NCBI GenBank assembly: GCA_017858735.1
Contig: JAFMBH010000002.1
Location: forward strand, 1 to 64,000
Origin: Bacteroidota bacterium
GTDB lineage: Bacteria; Bacteroidota; Bacteroidia; Chitinophagales; Saprospiraceae
Reading direction: 5' to 3'
DNA: 64,000 nucleotides
Part shown: in pieces, positions 54,846 through 62,923 of the stretch
Position numbering within the stretch: the stretch's first letter is position 1
Layout: the number at the start of each line of letters is the position of its first letter
Position numbers and translations under genes: made by a program
The notes under the pieces: generated by a model
Database searches by the model: none
What the model was told of the DNA's origin: nothing
The model's input: the letters and a program-made list of their open reading frames with translations, nothing else

Positions 54846-56081
54846 TTATTTTCCCTTGTAAGTCAGTACCGATTTTTGATCATCTTTAAGCCATACCTGC
54901 GCCGCCTGTTGGATTTCCTCGGCGGTCAGAGATTGGTATATATCTGATTCCGCATTCATCAAATCGGCGTTTCCCAAAGCTTCGAAAAAGCCTAAATTCA
55001 TCGATTTAGATTGAATACCCATTTCTGAAAGTACTAAGGTGCTTTCTGCTTTGTTTTTCCATTTTTGAAGTTCAGTGGATTCAATCAACTGGGTTTTAAG
55101 GACATTTATCTCCTTACTTATAATTTCCTCTGCATCCTGTAAAGAAATTTTTTCCGTAGGCCTTCCTTCAAATACAATTAGCCCCGGGTCAAAATCACCC
55201 GTAACGTAACAATCAATATGATTAAAATACTTGTTTTCTCGGGTTAACCGGTGTATTAATCTTGACGATGGACCATTACTGAATATATCACTAAGCAAAT
55301 CAACAGCATAAAATGCTTTATCTGCCCTTGCGGGACATGGAAAGGTCATGTATATGGCATCAACGGGAACTTCCGCCTGACTTTGTTTATGCCTGGCCTC
55401 TTTCTTAGGGGGTTCTAAGGAATAATTTTTTTTAATCGTTTTGCCAGATGGAATGTCATTAAACCATTTCATGGCCAATTCCTTCATTCTTTTTATAGAA
55501 ATAGGTCCGGCAATGACTAATATAGCATTACCCGGATGATAATATTTGTTGTAAAATTTTTTAACGTCAGTTAAATTGGCTCTTTCGATGTGACTGGGGT
55601 GTACACCGATGGTTGGCCATTTGTAAGGGTGTTTTTCATAGTTTAATGATGATAATTCATGCCATACATCACCGTAAGGCAAATTGAGACAGGTTTCATA
55701 AAATTCTTCAACCACCACCTTTTTTTGCACATCAAGGACTTCTTTTTGAAGCATTATCTCTAACATTCTGTCAGATTCTAACCATAATGCGGTTTCAATA
55801 TTTATGGCTGGCAACGTAGTAAAAAAATGGGTGTAATCATGATTGGTATAAGCATTATTTTCCCCTCCAGCTCTTTGCATAACACCATCATAGTCAGGAA
55901 TATTTATTGATCCCCCAAACATTAAATGCTCAAAAAGATGAGCAAAACCTGTTTTTTCAGGATGCTCGTCTCTTGACCCTACCTTGTAAAGTACGCTAAT
56001 ACTTGCTATAGGCGTATTTTTGTCTTCGTGCATCAATACCGTTAACCCATTTTGAAGGACCATTTTTTCGTAGGAGATCAT
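54846..56081 (-). CDS. M16-family zinc metallopeptidase
   Basis: The 411-residue protein is a full single-repeat M16B peptidase. The inverted zinc motif is H48-L-F-E51-H52 (in TGFAHLFEHLMFGG) and the third ligand Glu is near 125 in VVVEEFYE. The conserved NNAYTNHDYTHFF and the second half (PAEADKAF-type ACPA region, VFEGRPTEKISLQDAEE) are present. There is no signal peptide, so it is likely cytosolic or exported by another route. Its ATG overlaps the stop of the 70-codon membrane-protein gene (ATGA), the last step of a very tight operon. M16B enzymes often work in pairs with an inactive partner, and none is adjacent here. Confidence 0.93.
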   Translation of the reverse strand: MISYEKMVLQNGLTVLMHEDKNTPIASISVLYKVGSRDEHPEKTGFAHLFEHLMFGGSINIPDYDGVMQRAGGENNAYTNHDYTHFFTTLPAINIETALWLESDRMLEIMLQKEVLDVQKKVVVEEFYETCLNLPYGDVWHELSSLNYEKHPYKWPTIGVHPSHIERANLTDVKKFYNKYYHPGNAILVIAGPISIKRMKELAMKWFNDIPSGKTIKKNYSLEPPKKEARHKQSQAEVPVDAIYMTFPCPARADKAFYAVDLLSDIFSNGPSSRLIHRLTRENKYFNHIDCYVTGDFDPGLIVFEGRPTEKISLQDAEEIISKEINVLKTQLIESTELQKWKNKAESTLVLSEMGIQSKSMNLGFFEALGNADLMNAESDIYQSLTAEEIQQAAQVWLKDDQKSVLTYKGK

Positions 56082-56290
56082 GCTTTGTTAATATGATTTG
56101 ATGCTTGATATTCATTAAAATGTCCTCGTGCCTGAATAGTATTCTGGAACCTTTTTGAATAGAAAATATAGAAAATCAGGAAAGGAATACCAGCCAAAAG
56201 AAAATATCTTAGGTTGTTGAAGATGCCCAATATAAAGGTAACCTTTCCAACTTCGTACAATAATTCATTCATAATTAATGCATTCATCAT
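56078..56290 (-). CDS. 70-residue membrane protein, possibly a sterol-desaturase fragment
   Basis: The ORF starts right after the stop of the 992-residue gene (TAA then ATG) and ends with TGA overlapping the M16 start by 4 bases, so it is probably translated. It has one or two membrane helices (YEVGKVTFILGIF, LRYFLLAGIPFLIFYIFYSK). The sequence LRYFLLAGIPFLIFYIFY resembles from memory the N-terminus of Bacteroidota sterol-desaturase-family proteins, but the rest of that enzyme is missing. It is therefore either a small membrane protein kept for the operon or the remnant of a larger gene. A second Met (MNELLYEV) could be the real start. Confidence 0.55.
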   Translation of the reverse strand: MMNALIMNELLYEVGKVTFILGIFNNLRYFLLAGIPFLIFYIFYSKRFQNTIQARGHFNEYQASNHINKA

Positions 56291-59269
56291 TTATTCTTCA
56301 TCATCGTCTTCCTCACTTAATAAATCCAAAAACTCATCCTGAGATAAGGTTCCCGTAGCAAACTGTCTTACCAATTGTTTTAGGTGTGTCATAGCGGCTT
56401 CAATAGATGCAGCGCTCATATCCCACTGATTAATCAGGTTTAAATAGAAGTGAACGATGGCTTCAATAGCCTCATCCTGAGTTACTTTCCTCCAATCCTT
56501 GAGATCTAAGCCCAACAACAGATTTAGCAATCTTTCTACGACGTAACTAATGGCAATGGCCTCTCTTTTTTCGCCAAATTCTATTTTTTCAAGCAGTTCG
56601 GATCGTTCCTGAGCCATTGGAAGGAGCGCCTGAAATAGTAAAGAGACGAGCAAATAGGGGATTCTTCGCCCTCCACTTTTCGCATCAACTGCTTGTAGAA
56701 TAGCATCAAGAATCTGGTGGATATATTCATCTTCCACCCATTCCGGCTGCTCTACGACGCCTTCAAAGATAATTTGAACTAAATCAAGAATCTGGTCCTC
56801 ACTTAATTTTATAGTGTATCTTCCATTTTTGCGTTCCATACTTATAGCCGTAGCAAATTGCTGCAAAGCCTCTATAAGTAAATGGCGGAATTGAGTGTCA
56901 TTTACCTCTAATAAAATGGTTAATCGTCCCGCGCTTTCTTCAAAGAGATTTCGAAGAATCTCTAAACCTATTTCCGGATGATCAATAGATAAAAGATGAA
57001 TGGCCCCGGCTGATTCCTGGGCAATTTCCCTCAAACCTGGTGCCTCTTGTATTAATTCAGGTTGCGTGGCAATGGCAAGCAGCACGGCTTCAACCAATTC
57101 GTCGGTCTGGTCTTCAATAATGCCATTGGACAAATCTAATCCTACCGCATCAGATAATATAAGTTCTAAAATAGCTAAGCCAGTGGTATTTGGATTTTCA
57201 GAAACCAGATCTTCAATGGCATAAGCGATGACGTCCATTAATTGCTTGGTTTTATGCAAGCCAGCTCTCTCTCCGGGAGGAAATAACCAGGCAATTACTA
57301 AATTAAAGGCATGCTCTAATACTGTTTTTTCTGAAGGAGATTCACCGTATTGTATCCGATCCATTAAATGGGGACTTCTTTCTATCGCCTCCAGTTCGGA
57401 CTCAATGACCTGAGTAAGTAAGTCATACCCTAATCGTTGATCTGCGGGTATTTTCGATAAAGTGCGGAATGGAATGGCCAAAACCTCTCTAATCATGGGA
57501 TTACCTTCAAATGAGGTAGTCAACCAGTTAGGATTTTTTATGACAGCATCCAGCAATAATTCTACGAAGGAAAGTAATTGCCCCGGGGTTAATTGAGGGT
57601 GCTTTGAATTGGATGTTTCATTGGCAGAAAGGGCGGCTAAAATTTCCCTCAATCCTGCAATAAGAAGATATTCTTCTTTCCCATTTTCTAAGGATACCCT
57701 CAGGTTTAGTTGTAATGCAGATTTTTCTAAAATCATGCGTGTTAACTCAGGAAGCAGGTTGAGTTGCTGAATTTTTGATTCTTTCAATGCATCAGAAACA
57801 CCAGAGAACAAGTCATCCCATGTATTTTCAGCCGCTATAAGGTGCGGATGTTGTGAAAATAAAGCCAATGCAGCTTCTACCATTTGATCGGCCCATTGAC
57901 GATCAAAACCATACCTGAATCCAAATCCTGTGTCAGGGGAAACGATAATTTTTATAAAAGTCAGACCTAACTCACTAGGGTAGGTCTGTAAAATTTCTTC
58001 TAAAGTAAAAGAAATTAATGACCTGAAGAGGGCTATATTTTTTCCCTCACTCATTTCATTTTGACGATGAAATGCCGCTGAAATTACTAATAATACCCCT
58101 CGATCTAAAATACTTTTATTTCCAATCTTCTCTATACTGCTCTCCCAAAGGGTTGGATTTTCAGCAGCGCATTGAAGATATTTGTCCAACAAAAAGCGAT
58201 GTAAAACATGATTGCTTTTTATGGCATCGGGTAAATTTTCTTTTATTATATCAAAACCCTGAAGTAATTGATAAATAGGCGCCGTATTTTGAGTATCTGG
58301 GGTAACTAAATAGGGGAATTTAATAATGACGTCCAATATTTTCCCGGCATTTTCGAGAAATAATTCTTTACTTTCTAAAGCATTTGAAAGTATATTTTTC
58401 TCATTAAATTGCCAGATCGCTTGCATGGCAACACTAATAACAGGGAATTTTTCTGTTAAGTACGCAATATTAACGATGCCCTTTTCTAAAGAAAGGGTTA
58501 AGAATCTTCCCGCAATTACATCTTGAATTCCTTTGTTTTCTCCTTTTTTGTACCAGCTCAGAAGCGGACTGATAAGTTTATTGTTTTCCTGTTGATTTCC
58601 AGCGCTTTCAAAGGCAATACGCAGGAATACATCAAATACAAACAGCCTGTCTTTTGCCTCCAGGGGAATATGTTGATAGACAAAATAGACTCTTTCCAAG
58701 GTTAAATGCACGCTCGCCTCATCTAAATACCGAAAAAAGGATAATCCAAGGGTAGTAGTAACGGCTTCTTTGTAAAAAAGCAGATGGGTGCTTTCACCAG
58801 GAAATTCCTCTTTTTTTAACAGGATAAAGGTGAATAATTGCTCCATTAGCCTGGAGTATTGGGCCGAATCTTGTTGAAATGAATCCGTGGCTTCGTGTGA
58901 AATTAATCCAACGTTTAATACGTCGGAAAGAATATCTTTTCCCTTGATAAAATTTTCCTGAATTAAAAAATAGCGCAAAAATTCTTTAAGAAAAAGCTGG
59001 CTATTGGGGTTAAATAAGGTAGGAAGATTATGGAAAGCAGCCAAACTATGACCTATTAAATTAGGTACTATGTGTTTATGATTTCCTGAAAATGATGGAT
59101 AGTTTGCCAACGGATTCACTTCTGCGTTGCGAAAGGTAAGTAAACGTTTTTCAAATTCCTCCTGAGAAATTTCATTATCGACAGCTTTGAACAAAGCTAT
59201 TAATTCATTTTGTTTACTGATTGGCAGGGTTTTACCCCATTCCAGAAATAAGTTAATATATGAAATCAA
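56291..59269 (-). CDS. large helical repeat protein of unknown function
   Basis: The 992-residue protein has no signal, membrane helix or known domain; I do not recognise the family. It is almost entirely amphipathic helix with a clear super-repeat of about 260 residues. One sub-module starts near 434 (LGLTFIKIIVSP, then QMVEAALALF) and 693 (TGLAILELILSD, then ELVEAVLLAI), with a partial copy near 956 (AASIEAAM). A second sub-module occurs near 311 (ILDVIIKFPYLV), 563 (LLLDAVIKNPNWL) and 823 (IIFEGVVEQPEWV). The C-terminus is acidic (SQDEFLDLLSEEDDDEE), and a similar ISQEEFEKRL lies near residue 34. It looks like an alpha-solenoid scaffold. It starts 10 bases after a GNAT gene and runs without gap into the small membrane-protein and M16 peptidase genes. 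Confidence 0.85.
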   Translation of the reverse strand: MISYINLFLEWGKTLPISKQNELIALFKAVDNEISQEEFEKRLLTFRNAEVNPLANYPSFSGNHKHIVPNLIGHSLAAFHNLPTLFNPNSQLFLKEFLRYFLIQENFIKGKDILSDVLNVGLISHEATDSFQQDSAQYSRLMEQLFTFILLKKEEFPGESTHLLFYKEAVTTTLGLSFFRYLDEASVHLTLERVYFVYQHIPLEAKDRLFVFDVFLRIAFESAGNQQENNKLISPLLSWYKKGENKGIQDVIAGRFLTLSLEKGIVNIAYLTEKFPVISVAMQAIWQFNEKNILSNALESKELFLENAGKILDVIIKFPYLVTPDTQNTAPIYQLLQGFDIIKENLPDAIKSNHVLHRFLLDKYLQCAAENPTLWESSIEKIGNKSILDRGVLLVISAAFHRQNEMSEGKNIALFRSLISFTLEEILQTYPSELGLTFIKIIVSPDTGFGFRYGFDRQWADQMVEAALALFSQHPHLIAAENTWDDLFSGVSDALKESKIQQLNLLPELTRMILEKSALQLNLRVSLENGKEEYLLIAGLREILAALSANETSNSKHPQLTPGQLLSFVELLLDAVIKNPNWLTTSFEGNPMIREVLAIPFRTLSKIPADQRLGYDLLTQVIESELEAIERSPHLMDRIQYGESPSEKTVLEHAFNLVIAWLFPPGERAGLHKTKQLMDVIAYAIEDLVSENPNTTGLAILELILSDAVGLDLSNGIIEDQTDELVEAVLLAIATQPELIQEAPGLREIAQESAGAIHLLSIDHPEIGLEILRNLFEESAGRLTILLEVNDTQFRHLLIEALQQFATAISMERKNGRYTIKLSEDQILDLVQIIFEGVVEQPEWVEDEYIHQILDAILQAVDAKSGGRRIPYLLVSLLFQALLPMAQERSELLEKIEFGEKREAIAISYVVERLLNLLLGLDLKDWRKVTQDEAIEAIVHFYLNLINQWDMSAASIEAAMTHLKQLVRQFATGTLSQDEFLDLLSEEDDDEE

Positions 59270-59279
59270 AGTTATTGTT

Positions 59280-59867
59280 TTATTTGTACATGTTTTTTAA
59301 TAAGCCATAAACCCAGACATCTCCGCGATCTCCTGACAGTTTATAAATTTCCCCCCGGAGCTCCCCTTCGCGTAAAAATCCGAATTTTCTTGCCAATGTA
59401 GGTAAGGTAAAATTTTCAGTGGATGCTTTTATGGTAATTTTATTTAAAAGAAGCTGGTTGAAAAAATAGGGAATCATGGTTTGTAAGGTATCAGACATAA
59501 TGCCTTCACCCATTCGGTTTTTATCTGTAAAAAATCTTAATTCACCTATATTTTCTGGCATTCTTCTTGAAATATCAAGATAACCCACCAAGCACAATTT
59601 ATCTTTATCCCAGAGGCCAAAACTGAATGATTCCTGTTTTAACCAAGAGATAATTGTTTTTCTTACATAAAGTTCTGCACCATCTAAAGTAGATAAAGCC
59701 GAGGTAATCACCGGAAAATATTCACTTATCAAACTATTATTTTCTGCAACCAGGTCATAAAAAACCTTTCCGTCGCCCTCCCGTAACCTTCTAATGAGTA
59801 CCTTTTTACCTAAAATAGCTGTTTCAATAGCATATAAATCAGCATCGATGAAATTTTCTGTAAGCAT
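59280..59867 (-). CDS. GNAT-family N-acetyltransferase (RimJ/RimL-like)
   Basis: The ATG at 59867 (195 residues) is preferred over an in-frame TTG 27 bases upstream. The protein has the RimJ/RimL-like pattern: VLIRRLREGDGKVFYDLV at the start, LVGYLDISRR and IGELRFFTDKNRMGEGIMSD, which contains the acetyl-CoA loop. NKITIKASTENFTLPTLARKFGFLREGELR closes the fold. It would acetylate an amine such as a protein N-terminus or a small molecule; the substrate is unknown. It is the first gene of the operon with the 992-residue repeat protein (10-base gap), the small membrane protein and the M16 peptidase. Confidence 0.88.
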   Translation of the reverse strand: MLTENFIDADLYAIETAILGKKVLIRRLREGDGKVFYDLVAENNSLISEYFPVITSALSTLDGAELYVRKTIISWLKQESFSFGLWDKDKLCLVGYLDISRRMPENIGELRFFTDKNRMGEGIMSDTLQTMIPYFFNQLLLNKITIKASTENFTLPTLARKFGFLREGELRGEIYKLSGDRGDVWVYGLLKNMYK

Positions 59868-60026
59868 ATTTGAGGTGATTTTTGAAAAGCACAAAATAAG
59901 AACTTTCTAGCTTCTAAATTTAATTTTATATATAACCTGATAAGTTGGGAAATGGTTACTTCTGTCCAATGAATTACCTGTAAACCATAAAAATATCAAC
60001 GACTTTTGCTTTTAAGTAAAGTTAGT

Positions 60027-62051
60027 ATGCGTTTTCATGAAATACCATTTCTAAAATTGTTTATTGGATTAGTAGCTGGGATACTACTATACCCTTATTT
60101 TAACATTGAAAATATACTAGGACTTTGGTTGATCAGCACCATTTTTATAGGTGTAGGCTTTCTTATGTATAAAAATGAGAAATTATCAACCGTTGTCTTT
60201 TATCCATTTTTCACCCTCCTTATTATAACTATTCTTTTTTTCAGAATGGCCTCTTTGAACCCAACGAATAAAAGGAGCTATTTAGGAAGCGATGTATCTG
60301 CTGTTAAATTTCAGGGAAAAGTACTTAAAAGTAAGCCCAGGATAAATGGGGGACATAGGTATGTTTTGGATATCTCGAATTCTTTTAACAAAGAAAATAA
60401 GGCCATTACATCGTCAGGGCTTATATTACTGTATCTTTCAGCATCCGATTTGCCTGCGTTTTCCTCTGGTTCTATAGTTCAGGGGGAGATTTATCAGCTT
60501 CTCCCCATACCCAACGAATATAATCCAGGTTCATTTAATCAACAGAAATATTGGTCTACAAAGAGAATTTATCATAAAGCGTATGGAAGCAGAGCCCATT
60601 GGAAAGAAATAAAAGCTGCTTCGGGATCTTTGTTTTACAGAGATAAAGCGCAGCAATATATCTCTAATATATTAGGAAGAGCTTTAAAAGATAGTATTTC
60701 TTTAGGATTGATGGATGCCTTGTTACTGGGTAATAAATCGGGTCTTAGCGCTGATATTATGACTGATTTTAAGCGAACGGGTGCGATGCATATACTCGCT
60801 GTCAGTGGACTCCATGTTGGAATATTGGCAGGTATCATTCAATTTATTCTTGGTTTACTTCCTGTTTACAGCAGAGGAGGAAAGGTTTTTACTTCAGTCT
60901 TCTTTATCATTTTTCTTGTTCTTTTCGCCTGGTTAACTCATTTTGAGCCGGCAATACTCAGGGCGGTAGGTGGTTCCATTCTAATGATATTGGCCAGAAT
61001 ATTCCAGAAAACTGCCAATGCCTGGAATAATTTGTTTGCTATGGCTTGTTTTTTACTCCTGCTGGATCCAAACTTCTTTTTTCATATTGGTTTTCAATTA
61101 TCCTTTCTGGCTGTGGCGGGGATCATAGGATGCTATAAGTCGTGGGTGGGCAGGTACACGTTTTCCAATAAACTAATGCAGTATTTTTGGGAGATGACCG
61201 TCATGGGTTTTGCAGCGCAATGGGTTACTTTACCCCTTTTATTATTTCATTTTCAGCAGTTTTCATGGCTTTTCCTTATTACAGGTTGGGTAGCTATTCC
61301 ACTATCTACCTTCATTCTCGCGGTAGCCTTACTTTATATCTCATTATCTGGCATACCTTTGTTGAATACTTTTATTGGTTGGTTCCTCGAATTTTCTGTT
61401 TTTTTATTTCGTTGGATCATGTCCTTTTTAAGTGATGTTACCTGGGCAGTTTCAGAAGGTATTTATCTGCCAGATGCTGCTATTATATGCCTTGTTATCA
61501 TTGTTTTTCTTATAGCATTATCCATTGAATACCGAAAGCGAAATGTTTTTATTATTTCCACCTGTTTACTATTTACCCTTTTTCAAGTTTCATTTTTATA
61601 CTACAATAAAGAAGAACATGCTTATATTTTATCTGAAAGAGGAAACGCCGTTTTAACTATTCGAAAAGGACCTTCTTTTTTTGTTTTTTCTAATAAACCT
61701 ATCGATAAAAAGCGGCAGGACATCTTGTATTTAAAAAAATGGGCAACAAAGGGTCATTATACTATTTTACCGGAATCTGTTATTTTTTTCAATATACAAC
61801 AGCAGACCATTGTTCTGCTTAATGGAGGAAAGACTAATGATTTTATTCCCTTTGGCACTCATTGGTGGGTAGCAAGCTCTTTTAACGGTCCCTGGGAAAA
61901 ATGGCTGGGGGAATGTCCCCCCAAATTATTGATATTAAATGCCGATGTTCCTTTTTATTTAAAACGAAAACTACTGGATTTAGCTGAAAAATTAAACATA
62001 GAGGTTTACGATATTGGCGTGTCAGGGGCTTTTGATCTTCTTAAAAATTAA
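60027..62051 (+). CDS. comEC: ComEC/Rec2 competence channel, without C-terminal metallo-beta-lactamase domain
   Basis: The ATG at 60027 is preferred over a TTG 21 bases upstream, giving 674 residues. The N-terminal part has two helices and an OB-like DUF4131 domain (SDVSAVKFQGKVLKSKPRI). The central competence domain starts with LMDALLLGNKSGLSADIMTD, then FKRTGAMHILAVSGLHVGIL, followed by about eight membrane helices. The C-terminal ~120 residues are soluble and lack the HxHxDH motif of the metallo-beta-lactamase domain found in Firmicutes ComEC, as is common in Bacteroidota. The protein carries single-stranded DNA across the inner membrane in natural transformation. A ComEA-like gene follows after 3 bases. 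Confidence 0.9.
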   Translation: MRFHEIPFLKLFIGLVAGILLYPYFNIENILGLWLISTIFIGVGFLMYKNEKLSTVVFYPFFTLLIITILFFRMASLNPTNKRSYLGSDVSAVKFQGKVLKSKPRINGGHRYVLDISNSFNKENKAITSSGLILLYLSASDLPAFSSGSIVQGEIYQLLPIPNEYNPGSFNQQKYWSTKRIYHKAYGSRAHWKEIKAASGSLFYRDKAQQYISNILGRALKDSISLGLMDALLLGNKSGLSADIMTDFKRTGAMHILAVSGLHVGILAGIIQFILGLLPVYSRGGKVFTSVFFIIFLVLFAWLTHFEPAILRAVGGSILMILARIFQKTANAWNNLFAMACFLLLLDPNFFFHIGFQLSFLAVAGIIGCYKSWVGRYTFSNKLMQYFWEMTVMGFAAQWVTLPLLLFHFQQFSWLFLITGWVAIPLSTFILAVALLYISLSGIPLLNTFIGWFLEFSVFLFRWIMSFLSDVTWAVSEGIYLPDAAIICLVIIVFLIALSIEYRKRNVFIISTCLLFTLFQVSFLYYNKEEHAYILSERGNAVLTIRKGPSFFVFSNKPIDKKRQDILYLKKWATKGHYTILPESVIFFNIQQQTIVLLNGGKTNDFIPFGTHWWVASSFNGPWEKWLGECPPKLLILNADVPFYLKRKLLDLAEKLNIEVYDIGVSGAFDLLKN

Positions 62052-62054
62052 TCA

Positions 62055-62906
62055 ATGAAAAATAAATTTTCTACCTTTTTCCAATTCCCAACTTCATTGC
62101 GAAATGGATTTCTTGCACTCTTCTTATTGGTATGGTGTCTGTTAAGCAGGCAATTGTGGGCTTTAAGTTTTTTAGATGCAAATGAAAAAATACCCGTTTA
62201 CTCTGTGTTTAAGGCGGAAAAACAGCCAGTTAAACAAATAAAAATTCCCAAGGATTTTAGATTAAATATCAATGAAGCGGATCTTCAATCACTGGATATA
62301 TTATCTATACCCGATTTTTTAGGCAGGCGCTGGGTGAAATATTTGGAGAATGGAGGTAGTTTTAAAGGGGTGGGGGATGTTAAAAAGCTTTACGGTATGT
62401 CCGAGCCGCTATATAATAGTATATCAAAATATTTATATGTAAAAGAGGCTGAAGAAAAGCAGCGCAAACCTTTTTTCAAGGAAAATAGAGTCTATCGGTG
62501 TAAAACAATAGACATAAATGAAGCGGATTCTGCTCAATGGGAAGCTCTTTATGGTATTGGCCCTTATCTGGCCAAAAGGATCATAACTTTTAGAGAATCG
62601 CTCTGCGGATTTGTATCTGTCGATCAAGTGAAAGAAACGTATGGATTAAGAGACTCTGTATTTCAATCTATTAAAACTTGTTTAACCATAGAAAATAGCT
62701 TGAAACCATGTATTTCAATTAACTATACAAATCAGGAAGGGCTTTCAAAACACCCTTATGTAAGGTACAAACTAGCCAGGGCTATCTGTTTATATAGGGA
62801 AAACAATGGATTATTTCAACGCATGGAAGACTTAAAGAAGCTCCCCATAGTGAGCGACTCCATTTACATTAAACTATTACCCTATATAACATTAAATAAC
62901 CTGTAG
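62055..62906 (+). CDS. ComEA-like protein with helix-hairpin-helix repeats
   Basis: The 283-residue protein has one N-terminal membrane helix (GFLALFLLVWCLLSRQLWAL) and three helix-hairpin-helix-type units in the periplasmic part. The first is LNINEADLQSLDILSIPDFL, then IDINEADSAQWEALYGIGPY with LAKRIITFRESLCGFVSV. A diverged third has HPYVRYKLARAICLYRENNG. These bind DNA without sequence specificity. It follows comEC by 3 bases, so it is probably the DNA receptor delivering DNA to the ComEC channel. The name comEA is withheld because ComEA of Gram-positive bacteria has only one such domain. Confidence 0.85.
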   Translation: MKNKFSTFFQFPTSLRNGFLALFLLVWCLLSRQLWALSFLDANEKIPVYSVFKAEKQPVKQIKIPKDFRLNINEADLQSLDILSIPDFLGRRWVKYLENGGSFKGVGDVKKLYGMSEPLYNSISKYLYVKEAEEKQRKPFFKENRVYRCKTIDINEADSAQWEALYGIGPYLAKRIITFRESLCGFVSVDQVKETYGLRDSVFQSIKTCLTIENSLKPCISINYTNQEGLSKHPYVRYKLARAICLYRENNGLFQRMEDLKKLPIVSDSIYIKLLPYITLNNL

Positions 62907-62923
62907 GAAAACCTGGTTTACTT

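Noticed and set aside
57000-58705. Several 60-75 codon plus-strand ORFs opposite the solenoid gene
   Set aside because: The minus-strand frame has clear internal protein repeats and coupling to neighbours; the opposite ORFs look like chance openings.
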